NCBI GenBank assembly: GCA_029863305.1
Contig: JAOTVR010000009.1
Span: forward strand, 1-64,000
Direction of reading: 5' to 3'
Length of the DNA: 64,000 nt
DNA from: Gammaproteobacteria bacterium
GTDB taxonomy: Bacteria > Pseudomonadota > Gammaproteobacteria > Steroidobacterales > Woeseiaceae
Each line of letters opens with the position of its first letter. Position 1 is the first letter of the stretch. Below the pieces are notes generated by a model. It was not told the origin of the DNA. It saw only the letters and a program-made list of their open reading frames with translations, and made no database searches. Made by a program: the position numbers and the translations under genes. This document shows, one piece after another, positions 18,094-27,573 of the stretch.

Positions 18094-18674
18094 GGCGTCC
18101 AGGGGCGAGTCTCTTCGAAATTCCGGATGGTATCCAGCTGTTCGCGCAGGTACCCGAGCTGGTCAATTCCCTTGACCAGGCAATACCGCGCGAATCTGTC
18201 TATTGGAAACTCAACGACCTTCCCATCGGGCAAGGTCAGCGTCGCGTCGGCGATACTGATATCCAGATCGATGCCGGGGTTCTGCAGCAAGTACTGGTGC
18301 ATCGTCGTGTCGACAACAATCGGAATCAAGCCATTCTTAAGCGAGTTATTACGGAAAATGTCGGCGATTTCGGTACTGACGACGGCCCGAATGCCGTAGT
18401 CGAGCAGCGCCCACGGTGCATGTTCACGCGAAGAACCGCAGCCGAAGTTGTTGCCACCAATGAGAATCTGGCAGCCTTCTGCGGCGGGTTGATTCAGAAC
18501 GAAGCTCGTAATTTTTTCGCCGTCCTTGTCGAAACGCAGGTCGTGGAAAAGAAACTGACCGAGACCTTCACGCGATGTCGTGGTAAGAAATCGTGCCGGA
18601 ATGATCTGGTCGGTGTCGATATCCCGGGTAGGCAGCACCACCGATTTCGACTGAATTCGTGTAATTGATTGCAT
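18090..18674 (-). CDS. leuD: 3-isopropylmalate dehydratase, small subunit
   Basis: Swivelling subunit of isopropylmalate isomerase, partner of LeuC. The 194-residue protein has the LPTRDIDTDQIIPARFL N-terminus and GGNNFGCGSSREHAPWAL, the substrate-binding loop of the family. It sits between leuC (9 bp gap) and leuB (CTGA overlap). Confidence 0.96.
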   Translation of the reverse strand: MQSITRIQSKSVVLPTRDIDTDQIIPARFLTTTSREGLGQFLFHDLRFDKDGEKITSFVLNQPAAEGCQILIGGNNFGCGSSREHAPWALLDYGIRAVVSTEIADIFRNNSLKNGLIPIVVDTTMHQYLLQNPGIDLDISIADATLTLPDGKVVEFPIDRFARYCLVKGIDQLGYLREQLDTIRNFEETRPWTP

Positions 18675-18683
18675 GGCGTTCGG

Positions 18684-20089
18684 CTAGGACAGGTACTGGC
18701 GGGGGTCGGCAACGCGACCGGCTATGGCAGAAGCGGCGGCGGTCATCGGACTCGCAAGCACCGTGCGTGCGCCGATACCCTGACGCCCCTCGAAATTGCG
18801 GTTGCTCGTGCTCACGCTGAGCTGCCCGTTGCTGACAGTGTCCCCGTTCATGCCCAGACACATGGAGCAGCCCGACTCACGCCACTCGGCGCCCGAGGCG
18901 ATAAATATCCGATCCAGTCCGAGTGCTTCGGCCTCCTTTTTGATTTGCTGTGAGCCGGGTACGACGAGCATGCGGACGCCATCGGCGATCTTGTGGCCTT
19001 GCAGGATATTGGCGGCTTGCTGCAGGTCGGAAAGCCGTGAATTCGTGCAGCTGCCGACAAACACCACATCAACCGTCGTTTCCGTCAGCGGTTTGCCCGT
19101 GGGCACCCGCATGTAGTCGAGTGCCTTTCGATAACTCGGGTCACCGGTGTTGTCAGGTACCGGCTCATTGATGCCCACCACCATCCCGGGATTGGTGCCA
19201 AACGTCACCATCGGCTCCAGCTGTGCGGCAGAGATTGAGACAGACTGATCGAACTCGGCATCTGCATCCGAGGGCAGCTCTCGCCAGCGGGCAACCGCCG
19301 CATCCCAGTCCGCCCCTCGCGGTGAGCGGGGTCGTCCCTGCAGGTACTCGAAGGTCACATCGTCCGGTGCAATCATGCCAGCGCGGGCGCCGGCCTCGAT
19401 GGACATGTTGCAGATGGTCATGCGTGCCTCCATGTCCAGCGCCGTTATAGCCGGGCCACGGTACTCGATCACATGGCCGGTGCCGCCATCGACGCCGATC
19501 TGGCCAATGATGGCGAGTATCAGGTCTTTCGAACTGACGCCGGCGGGGAGATGGCCGTCGACATTGATCGCCAGTGTTCTGGGTTTGCGTTGCAGCAGAC
19601 ACTGAGTGGCAAGCACATGACCGACTTCGGTCGTACCAATGCCGAAGGCGAGGGCGCCGAATGCCCCGTGTGTACTCGTATGGCTGTCGCCGCAAACGAT
19701 CGTCTTGCCCGGTTGCGTTGCTCCGAGCTCCGGCCCGATGACGTGGACAATACCGCGTTGTTCGCTGCCGAAACCGAGCAATTCGATGCCGAAGTCGCGG
19801 CAATTTTCCTCCATGCGCGCAATTTGTCTGGCAGCATTTGCGCCCACCACCTTGACGTCCTTGAAGCTCGAGACAGGCGTCGTGGGTGTCGAATGGTCCA
19901 TTGTCGCGAGCGTCAGATCGGGTCGGCGTACTGCAAGATCGTGTTGCTGTAATACCGAGAACGCCTGCGGCGTCGTGACCTCATGAATCAGATGCAGATC
20001 AATATAAAGTACGGCGGGTGTGTCGCGAGTCTCGTCGACCACGACATGGTCCGACCAGACCTTTTCGAACAGGGTTTTCGCGCCGCGCA

Positions 20090-20090
<1 letters not shown>
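18684..20090 (-). CDS. leuC: 3-isopropylmalate dehydratase, large subunit
   Basis: Aconitase-family subunit of isopropylmalate isomerase, 468 residues. Fe-S ligands are recognisable in FVGSCTNSR and CSMCLGMN. Other family blocks are [27 protein letters not shown] and RNFEGRQG. The start codon shares one base with the leuA stop (TGATG at 20092-20088). Confidence 0.96.
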
Positions 20091-21658
<1,568 letters not shown>

Positions 21659-21703
21659 GGCTCTATTCCTCCAGGCCTGCCTGCCGCGCTTGTCTGCCGG
21701 CGA

Positions 21704-22699
21704 CTACTCTTCCAGCCAATCCATGCGGCCACGCAGATCAGCGCCGACCTTCTCGATGGGATGTTCGAGGTCCGCATTCATCATGCGGCGAAACTCGGGC
21801 ATGCCGGCTTCATTTTCCGCGATCCAGTTGCGGGCGAACGTGCCATCCTGGATATCGGTGAGAATGGCTTTCATCGCCTCGCGCGATTTGGCGTCGACGA
21901 CTCGGGGACCGCTGATCATGTCCCCCCACGCGGCTGTGTCGCTGATGAACTTGTGCATCTTGCGCAGGCCGCCTTCATGCAACAGGTCGACGATAAGTTT
22001 GAGTTCGTGCATGACCTCGTAGTACGCGACTTCGGGCTGATACCCGGCTTCGGTCAGGGTTTCGAAGCCCGCGACGATCAATTCGGTTGCGCCGCCGCAC
22101 AGCACCGCCTGCTCACCGAACAAATCAGTTTCAGTCTCTTCGGCGAAGGTTGTCTCGATGACGCCGGCGCGCGCTCCGCCAATGCCGGCGGAATAGGCGA
22201 GGGCGAGCTTCAGGGCATCGCCAGTAGCATCCTGGTGCACGGCGACCAGGCATGGCACACCATGACCTTCTTCGTATTGACGCCGCACCAGTCCGCCGGG
22301 CCCCTTTGGCGCAATCAGTACGACGTTCAGGTCGCCGCGGGGTACGACCTGATTGAAATGCACCGCGAATCCGTGCGCGAACAACAAGGTGGCATTGTCC
22401 GCCAGGTCATCGACAACCGTCTGGTAGAGGTCTTTCTGGACCATATCGGGCGTAAGGAAAGCGACGATGCTCGCGCCTCTCACTGCCTCGTTTGGCGCCA
22501 TGACGGTCAGACCATCCGCCTCAGCCCTGGCCCAGCTACCCCCATCAGGCCTCAGGCCAACGACAACATTGAATCCACTGTCTTTGAGATTCAATGCATG
22601 TGCACGTCCCTGGCTGCCATAGCCCAAGATCGTAACCTGCCTGTCGCTCAGACAGGAGGTATCGACATCTGCTTCCAAGTACATTTGCATGGTTTTCAT
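21704..22699 (-). CDS. ilvC: Ketol-acid reductoisomerase, class I
   Basis: NADPH-dependent isomeroreduction in Val/Ile synthesis. The 331-residue length is the short class I form. It has [17 protein letters not shown] as the Rossmann loop, the Mg-binding [21 protein letters not shown] block and a C-terminal knotted helical domain. GGGGA precedes the ATG. It is the first structural gene after the leader, so control by attenuation should apply to ilvC and leuACDB together. Acetolactate synthase genes are not in the window. Confidence 0.96.
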   Translation of the reverse strand: MKTMQMYLEADVDTSCLSDRQVTILGYGSQGRAHALNLKDSGFNVVVGLRPDGGSWARAEADGLTVMAPNEAVRGASIVAFLTPDMVQKDLYQTVVDDLADNATLLFAHGFAVHFNQVVPRGDLNVVLIAPKGPGGLVRRQYEEGHGVPCLVAVHQDATGDALKLALAYSAGIGGARAGVIETTFAEETETDLFGEQAVLCGGATELIVAGFETLTEAGYQPEVAYYEVMHELKLIVDLLHEGGLRKMHKFISDTAAWGDMISGPRVVDAKSREAMKAILTDIQDGTFARNWIAENEAGMPEFRRMMNADLEHPIEKVGADLRGRMDWLEE

Positions 22700-22758
22700 T
22701 CCCCGGCTGTATGCCTGTTTCGAATCAGGCAGATTGAGTCAAATTATTTGCTCAAGTC

Positions 22759-22795
22759 AAAAAAAACCCCACAATCCGATGCGGATGCGGGGTTT
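22759..22795 (-). terminator. Attenuator terminator of ilvC-leuACDB
   Basis: On the minus strand AAACCCCGCATCCG pairs with CGGATTGTGGGGTTT (one bulge, CAT loop), followed by a run of T (22766-22759). It lies between the leader peptide stop (22821) and the ilvC start (22699). GCGGGT at the leader's end (22828-22823) is complementary to the terminator's 5' arm apart from one bulged C, giving a plausible antiterminator. Confidence 0.88.
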
Positions 22796-22820
22796 ACGAT
22801 GTCCAATGTCTGGATACGCG

Positions 22821-22916
22821 CTACCCGCCCTGTCTCCCAAGAAGAAGCTGTGCTGGCGGAAGAAGCACGACGCCCGGATTGAACCCGGCTACAGCTTGTT
22901 TTCGCGTAATCGTCAT
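22821..22916 (-). CDS. Branched-chain leader peptide
   Basis: A 31-residue frame (ATG 22916, TAG 22821) contains Gly-Val-Val-Leu-Leu-Pro-Pro-Ala-Gln-Leu-Leu-Leu-Gly-Arg. All five leucines are CTT, likely a rare codon in this GC-rich genome. The Val-Val...Pro-Pro...Leu-Gly-Arg pattern resembles the enterobacterial ilvGMEDA leader peptide. It precedes a terminator and ilvC. Ribosome stalling at Leu/Val codons would favour the antiterminator. No Shine-Dalgarno is visible, and the inferred transcript starts within a few bases of the ATG, so initiation may be leaderless. Confidence 0.8.
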   Translation of the reverse strand: MTITRKQAVAGFNPGVVLLPPAQLLLGRQGG

Positions 22917-22924
22917 AGCCGCGA

Positions 22925-22953
22925 ATCATGTTGCAACGACGTTCTGATGTCAA
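22925..22953 (-). promoter_or_regulatory. Promoter of the ilvC-leuACDB operon
   Basis: A consensus TTGACA (22953-22948) and CATGAT (22930-22925) are separated by exactly 17 bases. The expected start, near 22917-22919, is almost at the leader-peptide ATG (22916). Confidence 0.6.
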
Positions 22954-23346
22954 TACTCGAAATATCAGTTACTTGTGATACAAAATCAGTCGACGGTAAG
23001 CACGTCGACATGTCATTCGCAGGCGCTGTACTTATTGTTGTTGTTGGGCTGGCGATATATGAGGCATATGTTATTCTTGCCGTCAGTTAGTTTGGGTCCT
23101 GAACAGATATTACAGAAACAAATGGCGGGGAAACCGGGGTTGACTAACCGGGTAGCCAAAGACAAGAGAGATAAGCTGAGGACCAACGGGATTAATCGCC
23201 GCGGCGAAGGTGGAGAGGGCTGTGTGCGCATGCAGAGTCGCTAATGGCGGTGTCTGTGCTTTATTTGTGCATGTATTCAACGGATACGTTGCATCCCTCT
23301 CCGTAACAGTTACTAACAACAATCGACCTTTACGTAAGGAGCGTTC
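22954..23346 (+). other. Intergenic region between the divergent ilvC and TonB2 operons
   Basis: About 390 bases without a convincing gene. A short hydrophobic frame ends at 23090 but has no ribosome-binding site. The right half should hold the promoter and leader of the TonB2-like operon, including the fold at 23092-23186. I could not pick a firm -35/-10 pair. Confidence 0.5.
23092..23186 (+). promoter_or_regulatory. Structured leader RNA candidate upstream of the TonB2 operon
   Basis: TTGG(G)TCCT (23092-23100) and AGGACCAA (23179-23186) form an eight-pair closing helix with one bulge. Inside are a GGTT/AACC hairpin flanked by GGGG...CCGGG segments and GGC/GCC pairs. It lies 160 bases before the first gene. 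It does not match the riboswitch consensus sequences I can recall (SAM, TPP, cobalamin, glycine, c-di-GMP, lysine). I infer a cis-regulatory RNA with low certainty. Confidence 0.35.
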
Positions 23347-24129
23347 ATGAAACGGTGCATAAGCAGCAGTCGGCGCATAAGCGTTGCATTATTCGCAACT
23401 GGCTTCATCGCGGTATCCGGCAGCGTTTTCGCCCAAACTGTCGACCAGGTCTTGCAGGCTGAGGATCGTCGGTTAAATCTGGCACAGCAATCACAGGAAC
23501 GAATCAACAATATTGTTGAGGGTACGCGTTCGCTGGAAGACCAGTATCGGGCCATAAACAAAGAGATTGATGGGCTGAAGGTATACAACCGCCTGATGAC
23601 GGCGCAAACCGGAGGTCAGACGGCGACTCTGGAGGACATCGCGTTGTCGATGGACCAGGTAGATGTGATCAATCGGCAGATCTTTCCGATGATGGAACGC
23701 ATGATAGACGGGCTCGATCAGTCAGTTAGTCTTGATGTGCCATTCCTGATGGAAGAACGAACCAAACGCGTTGACGACCTTCGCGCCATCATGGAGCGTT
23801 CCGACGTAAGCGTGGCTGAGAAATTCCGCAAAGTCATGGAGGCGTATCAGATTGAAAACGACTACGGCTCTTCATCGGAGTGGTATACACAGTCATTGAC
23901 GCTTGACGGCGCGACGCGCAGTTACAACATCCTGCGTATCGGCCGGGTCGGGCTGTACTTCCAATCGGACGATTCGAAAATTACCGGGCGCTGGGATAAT
24001 AACGATCGCCAGTGGGTGATGGACCACTCTGCTCGAAGCGCCGTTCGCACCGGTTTGCGTATGGCGAAACAGCTGATTGCGCCGGAGTTGATTGTCATCC
24101 CCGTAGCCGCACCTTCGGAGGCTAATTAA
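23347..24129 (+). CDS. DUF3450 family periplasmic protein, TonB2-cluster
   Basis: A 260-residue protein with a signal peptide ending near VFAQ, then a heptad-rich, Gln/Glu/Arg-rich coiled-coil region (about residues 30-75) and an alpha/beta C-terminal part. DUF3450 proteins are encoded at the head of TonB2-type clusters in Vibrio and other marine gammaproteobacteria; their exact role is not known to me. AAGGAG precedes the ATG. It abuts the next gene (TAA then ATG), so it is the first gene of the operon. Confidence 0.85.
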   Translation: MKRCISSSRRISVALFATGFIAVSGSVFAQTVDQVLQAEDRRLNLAQQSQERINNIVEGTRSLEDQYRAINKEIDGLKVYNRLMTAQTGGQTATLEDIALSMDQVDVINRQIFPMMERMIDGLDQSVSLDVPFLMEERTKRVDDLRAIMERSDVSVAEKFRKVMEAYQIENDYGSSSEWYTQSLTLDGATRSYNILRIGRVGLYFQSDDSKITGRWDNNDRQWVMDHSARSAVRTGLRMAKQLIAPELIVIPVAAPSEAN

Positions 24130-25491
24130 ATGAAACGCTTATCAATCATTATTGCCGCCGGGCTGCTCAGCCTTGCAACAGGCGTGGTTAACGCTCAGGA
24201 AGAGGCCGCGAGCATGTCGGAATTACTGCGTCTGATCGAGCAGGGTCAGGCACGGGACTCCCAGGAAGCGCGGCAGCGCGAAGCTGAGTTCAACCAGCAG
24301 CGTAACCAGCAACAGAATCTGCTCAACCGCGCACGTGCCGAGCGGACGCGCCAGGAGAACGAGAGCGCGCGTCTCGAACAACTGTTCGAAGACAATCAGA
24401 CCAAGATTGTCGCGGCGCGAGCTGCGCTTGACGAACGCCTCGGCGCTCTCAAAGAGCTGTTCGGTGTCCTGCAGACTGTCTCCGGTGACACACAAGGCCG
24501 CTTTAATGCGTCGTTGACGAATCTTCAGTATCCGGAGCGTGAGACATTCCTGGTCGCGCTGGGCAGCAAGATGGCCAGCGCCACGGAGCTTGCGCAGATT
24601 GAAGACATCGAGCGCCTTTGGTTCGAACTGCAGCGTGAGATCAATGAATCCGGCAAAGTGGCTCGATTCAATCACCTCGTGACCAAAGCCGACGGCCAGC
24701 AGGAAGAAATGGAGGTTGTTCGAGTTGGTGCGTTCAATCTGATCTCCGACAACGGCTATCTCGAGTATGACGCCGGCGAAGGATCGATCAGCGAATTGTT
24801 GCGCCAGCCCGACGGCCGTATCACGGGCTCCGCAGATGACCTGTTTAATGCCGAAGCGGGCTATGTGAATTTTGGTGTTGACGTCACGCGCGGCGGCATT
24901 CTCGGATTGCTGGTCGAAACGCCGACTCTCGCCGAGAAGGTCGATCAGGGTGGCATCGTCGGCTACAGCATTCTCGCACTGGGTGCCGTTGGCTTGCTGA
25001 TTGCCATTTGGCGCTTCATGGGTCTGTCGAGCGACAGTCGCAGGGTCTCAGCTCAGCTCAAGCAAGACAGCGCGAGCACGGACAACCCACTTGGGCGGGT
25101 CCTGGCTGCCTATGAGAGCAACAAGGGAGCGGATACGGAGACGATCGAGCTCAAACTCAGTGAGGCGGCACTCAAAGAGATGCCCGGGCTCACCAAGGGC
25201 CTGCTATTCATCAAGGTAATCTCGGTCGTGGCACCTCTCATGGGGCTGCTCGGCACAGTTACGGGCATGATCAAGACCTTCCAGGTGATTACACTCTACG
25301 GTGCAGGCGATCCGAAGATGATGGCCGGCGGTATTTCGCAAGCGCTGGTGACGACCGTTCTGGGACTGGTTGTGGCAATTCCGATGGTGTTGCTGCACAC
25401 GATCGTCAGTGGCCAGAGCCGCAAGGTCATCAACGTCATTCAATCGCAGAGTGCGGGCTTGATTGCCGAGCATTCCGAAAAGAACGGCTAG
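24130..25491 (+). CDS. TtpC-like MotA/TolQ/ExbB-family protein
   Basis: 453 residues: a signal peptide (to about 22, VNAQ), a long periplasmic coiled coil (about 25-115), a globular periplasmic stretch, one TM segment near 280, and a C-terminal MotA/TolQ/ExbB proton-channel domain (GLLFIKVISVVAPLMGLLGT, then GISQALVTTVLGLVVAIP). Size, architecture and position match the TtpC proteins of Vibrio TonB2 systems, which are needed for TonB2-dependent uptake. I infer a bridge between ExbB/ExbD/TonB and the periplasm. Confidence 0.88.
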   Translation: MKRLSIIIAAGLLSLATGVVNAQEEAASMSELLRLIEQGQARDSQEARQREAEFNQQRNQQQNLLNRARAERTRQENESARLEQLFEDNQTKIVAARAALDERLGALKELFGVLQTVSGDTQGRFNASLTNLQYPERETFLVALGSKMASATELAQIEDIERLWFELQREINESGKVARFNHLVTKADGQQEEMEVVRVGAFNLISDNGYLEYDAGEGSISELLRQPDGRITGSADDLFNAEAGYVNFGVDVTRGGILGLLVETPTLAEKVDQGGIVGYSILALGAVGLLIAIWRFMGLSSDSRRVSAQLKQDSASTDNPLGRVLAAYESNKGADTETIELKLSEAALKEMPGLTKGLLFIKVISVVAPLMGLLGTVTGMIKTFQVITLYGAGDPKMMAGGISQALVTTVLGLVVAIPMVLLHTIVSGQSRKVINVIQSQSAGLIAEHSEKNG

Positions 25492-25508
25492 TGCCGTAAG
25501 GAGTAGCC

Positions 25509-26036
25509 ATGCTTTGGCTGACTGACTCTATAGAGGCTATTCGGGATTTTATGAATCTCGGCGGGCCGGTGCTGCGGCTGATCGCGTTGACGATCTTCCT
25601 GATGTGGGTCCTTATCGTCGAGCGGATTATGTATTTCCGCACGGGGATGAAGGCCATGGCGCGGACAATTCATGATGACTGGGAAGGGCGTGCCGAACGT
25701 CGATCCTGGAATGCTGAACAAATTCGTGAGTTGATGATTTCGCGATTCAGCATGGCCTCGACCAAGGGGATCAGTATGATCCAGACGCTCGTGGCATTGT
25801 GCCCACTGCTTGGCTTGCTGGGCACCGTCACGGGCATGATCAAGGTTTTTGAGGTCATGGCTGTATCCGGATCGGGTAACGTCCGCGCAATGGCAGCCGG
25901 TGTATCCCAGGCCACCGTACCGACAATGGCGGGGATGGTCGGGGCACTCTCGGGCGTGCTGCTGGTCACAATACTCAGTCGCCGTGCGGCTCACGAAGTG
26001 CAGTTCCTCGAGGACACACTGACAATGGATCATTAG
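25509..26036 (+). CDS. exbB: ExbB-like proton channel subunit (TonB2 system)
   Basis: A 175-residue MotA/TolQ/ExbB protein. One N-terminal TM segment is followed by a cytoplasmic region and two TM segments with CPLLGLLGTVTGMIKVFEVM and GVSQATVPTMAGMVGALSGV. With ExbD it forms the proton-driven motor that energises TonB. AAGGAG lies seven bases before the ATG. It is the shorter ExbB form typical of TonB2 clusters. Confidence 0.92.
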   Translation: MLWLTDSIEAIRDFMNLGGPVLRLIALTIFLMWVLIVERIMYFRTGMKAMARTIHDDWEGRAERRSWNAEQIRELMISRFSMASTKGISMIQTLVALCPLLGLLGTVTGMIKVFEVMAVSGSGNVRAMAAGVSQATVPTMAGMVGALSGVLLVTILSRRAAHEVQFLEDTLTMDH

Positions 26037-26044
26037 GAGCAGAC

Positions 26045-26458
26045 ATGCGTGATCATCACCTACTTGAGATGCAGGAAGAGGAAGAGAACGAGATCAACCT
26101 CACCCCTATGCTCGATGTTGTTTTCATCATGCTCATCTTCTTCATCGTTACCGCTTCCTTTATCAAGGAAGCGGGCCTCGATGTGAACCGTCCTGACGCG
26201 CCGGTAACCGAAACGAAACCGGAGGAGGCAAATATCCTGGTCGCGATCAGCGCTACGGACGAGATCTGGATTGATCGTCGGCTCATCGACCCGCGTGCCG
26301 TCCGGGCAAACATCGAGCGGCTCCATGCCGAGAATCCGAAGGGTTCTGTTGTCATTCAGGCAAACAAGAAGTCAACCAACAAGATGCTCGTTACCGTGAT
26401 GGACGCTGCGAGACAGGCCGGTGTTTACAATATTTCTATTGCGGATAATCGCAGCTGA
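26045..26458 (+). CDS. exbD: ExbD-like proton channel subunit, copy 1
   Basis: A 137-residue ExbD/TolR protein: a short cytoplasmic tail, one TM helix with the proton-carrying Asp in NLTPMLDVVFIMLIFF, and a periplasmic domain with IDRR and NPKGSVVIQANKKSTN segments. It is followed 11 bp later by a close paralogue. The two copies are nearly identical through the TM helix but differ in periplasmic charge: here QANKKSTNKM is basic. Confidence 0.92.
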   Translation: MRDHHLLEMQEEEENEINLTPMLDVVFIMLIFFIVTASFIKEAGLDVNRPDAPVTETKPEEANILVAISATDEIWIDRRLIDPRAVRANIERLHAENPKGSVVIQANKKSTNKMLVTVMDAARQAGVYNISIADNRS

Positions 26459-26469
26459 GGAACTGAGCC

Positions 26470-26880
26470 ATGCGAAAAAAACGAGCTCCTTTGGGCGGCC
26501 AAGAAGAAGAAAATGAAATCAACCTGACGCCAATGCTGGACGTAGTGTTCATTATGCTCATTTTCTTCATCGTAACTGCGTCGTTCATCAAGGAAGCCGG
26601 CATCGACGTCAACCGACCAGACGCGCCGACGGCGGACAAACAGGAAGACGCCGCCATCCTGATCGCGATCAGTGCGAATGACGAAATCTGGATTGACAGG
26701 CGTGAGGTAGATCCGCGCGCAGTGCGGGGCAACATCGAGCGCCTGCACGCGGAAAATCCAAAAGGGTCGATCGTCATTCAGGCTGATGAAGAATCGACGA
26801 ATGAGATGCTGGTGGTCGTCATGGAGGCGGCCAAACAAGCTGGAGTCACTAACGTCGCTATTGCAGCTGTTGCCGATTAG
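26470..26880 (+). CDS. exbD: ExbD-like proton channel subunit, copy 2
   Basis: A 136-residue paralogue of the preceding ExbD. It keeps NEINLTPMLDVVFIMLIFF and the TM Asp, but the periplasmic segment is acidic (QADEESTNEM) where copy 1 is basic. The pair suggests a tandem duplication and a hetero-dimeric ExbD plug, which is an inference. Known ExbB5-ExbD2 motors contain an ExbD dimer. Confidence 0.92.
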   Translation: MRKKRAPLGGQEEENEINLTPMLDVVFIMLIFFIVTASFIKEAGIDVNRPDAPTADKQEDAAILIAISANDEIWIDRREVDPRAVRGNIERLHAENPKGSIVIQADEESTNEMLVVVMEAAKQAGVTNVAIAAVAD

Positions 26881-26924
26881 AAGATCTTTGTCAAGCGACC
26901 CCGGTCGCTGAGGAGAGTTGAAAC

Positions 26925-27530
26925 ATGATAGGCCGTTACGCGTTTTCCGTTGTCGTAGGTGTCGTCGTTACGTTGAGCCTGTTGTTTGTCATGCATTTAT
27001 TGATAGCAACGGGTAAAGCCGCACTGACCAAGCCGCGAGATCGGGCCAAACTCGAGTTTGTTCGCGTCAAGCGCAACGAGGCTCTCAATACCGAGGACTT
27101 CACCCCGGAGAAACCGCCCAAGCCGCCTGAGACGCCACCAGAGACGCCGCCGCAGGAAATGGACAACATGGACCCGAACGCTCCGACGATCAATGTTCCG
27201 CCGCCAACGGTGGCTACTGACACTAATATTGGCGGTCCGGGTGGTATGAATATTGCTGAGGGCGACTACTTGCCGATTGTGCGCGTCGCGCCTGTTTATC
27301 CGGCACGGGCTTTGTCGCGCGGTCTTGAAGGTTACGTCGATCTGTCATTCACGGTTACGACAGCCGGGACGGTTCGGGATCCGATAATTCTGTTCTCCAC
27401 CAGCAGCCTGTTTGAGCGAGCGGCCACCAGAGCCGTGCTGAAATTCAAGTACAAGCCACGCGTCGTCGATGGCGTTCCGGTCGATGTGCCGAACGTGAAG
27501 ACTCGTATCTCATTCCAGATCGAGGACTAG
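26925..27530 (+). CDS. tonB: TonB2-type energy transducer
   Basis: A 201-residue TonB: an N-terminal TM anchor (about 5-30), a short Pro-rich linker (PPKPPETPPETPPQE, about 64-78), and a C-terminal TonB domain with PVYPARALSRGLEGYVDLSF and ATRAVLKFKYKP. The short spacer is typical of TonB2-type transducers, which contact outer-membrane receptors with help from TtpC. AGGAGA precedes the ATG. No TonB-dependent receptor gene lies in the window. Confidence 0.93.
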   Translation: MIGRYAFSVVVGVVVTLSLLFVMHLLIATGKAALTKPRDRAKLEFVRVKRNEALNTEDFTPEKPPKPPETPPETPPQEMDNMDPNAPTINVPPPTVATDTNIGGPGGMNIAEGDYLPIVRVAPVYPARALSRGLEGYVDLSFTVTTAGTVRDPIILFSTSSLFERAATRAVLKFKYKPRVVDGVPVDVPNVKTRISFQIED

Positions 27531-27573
27531 GGATCCTTGAGTGATCCAGTGAGCGAAGAGGACATATTCCGAT

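Noticed and set aside
22947-23090. Short plus-strand frame ending in a hydrophobic stretch (MSFAGAVLIVVVGLAIYEAY)
   Set aside because: No ribosome-binding site at either ATG (22947, 23010), overlap with the ilv promoter, and no family I recognise. Could be a small membrane protein but support is too weak.
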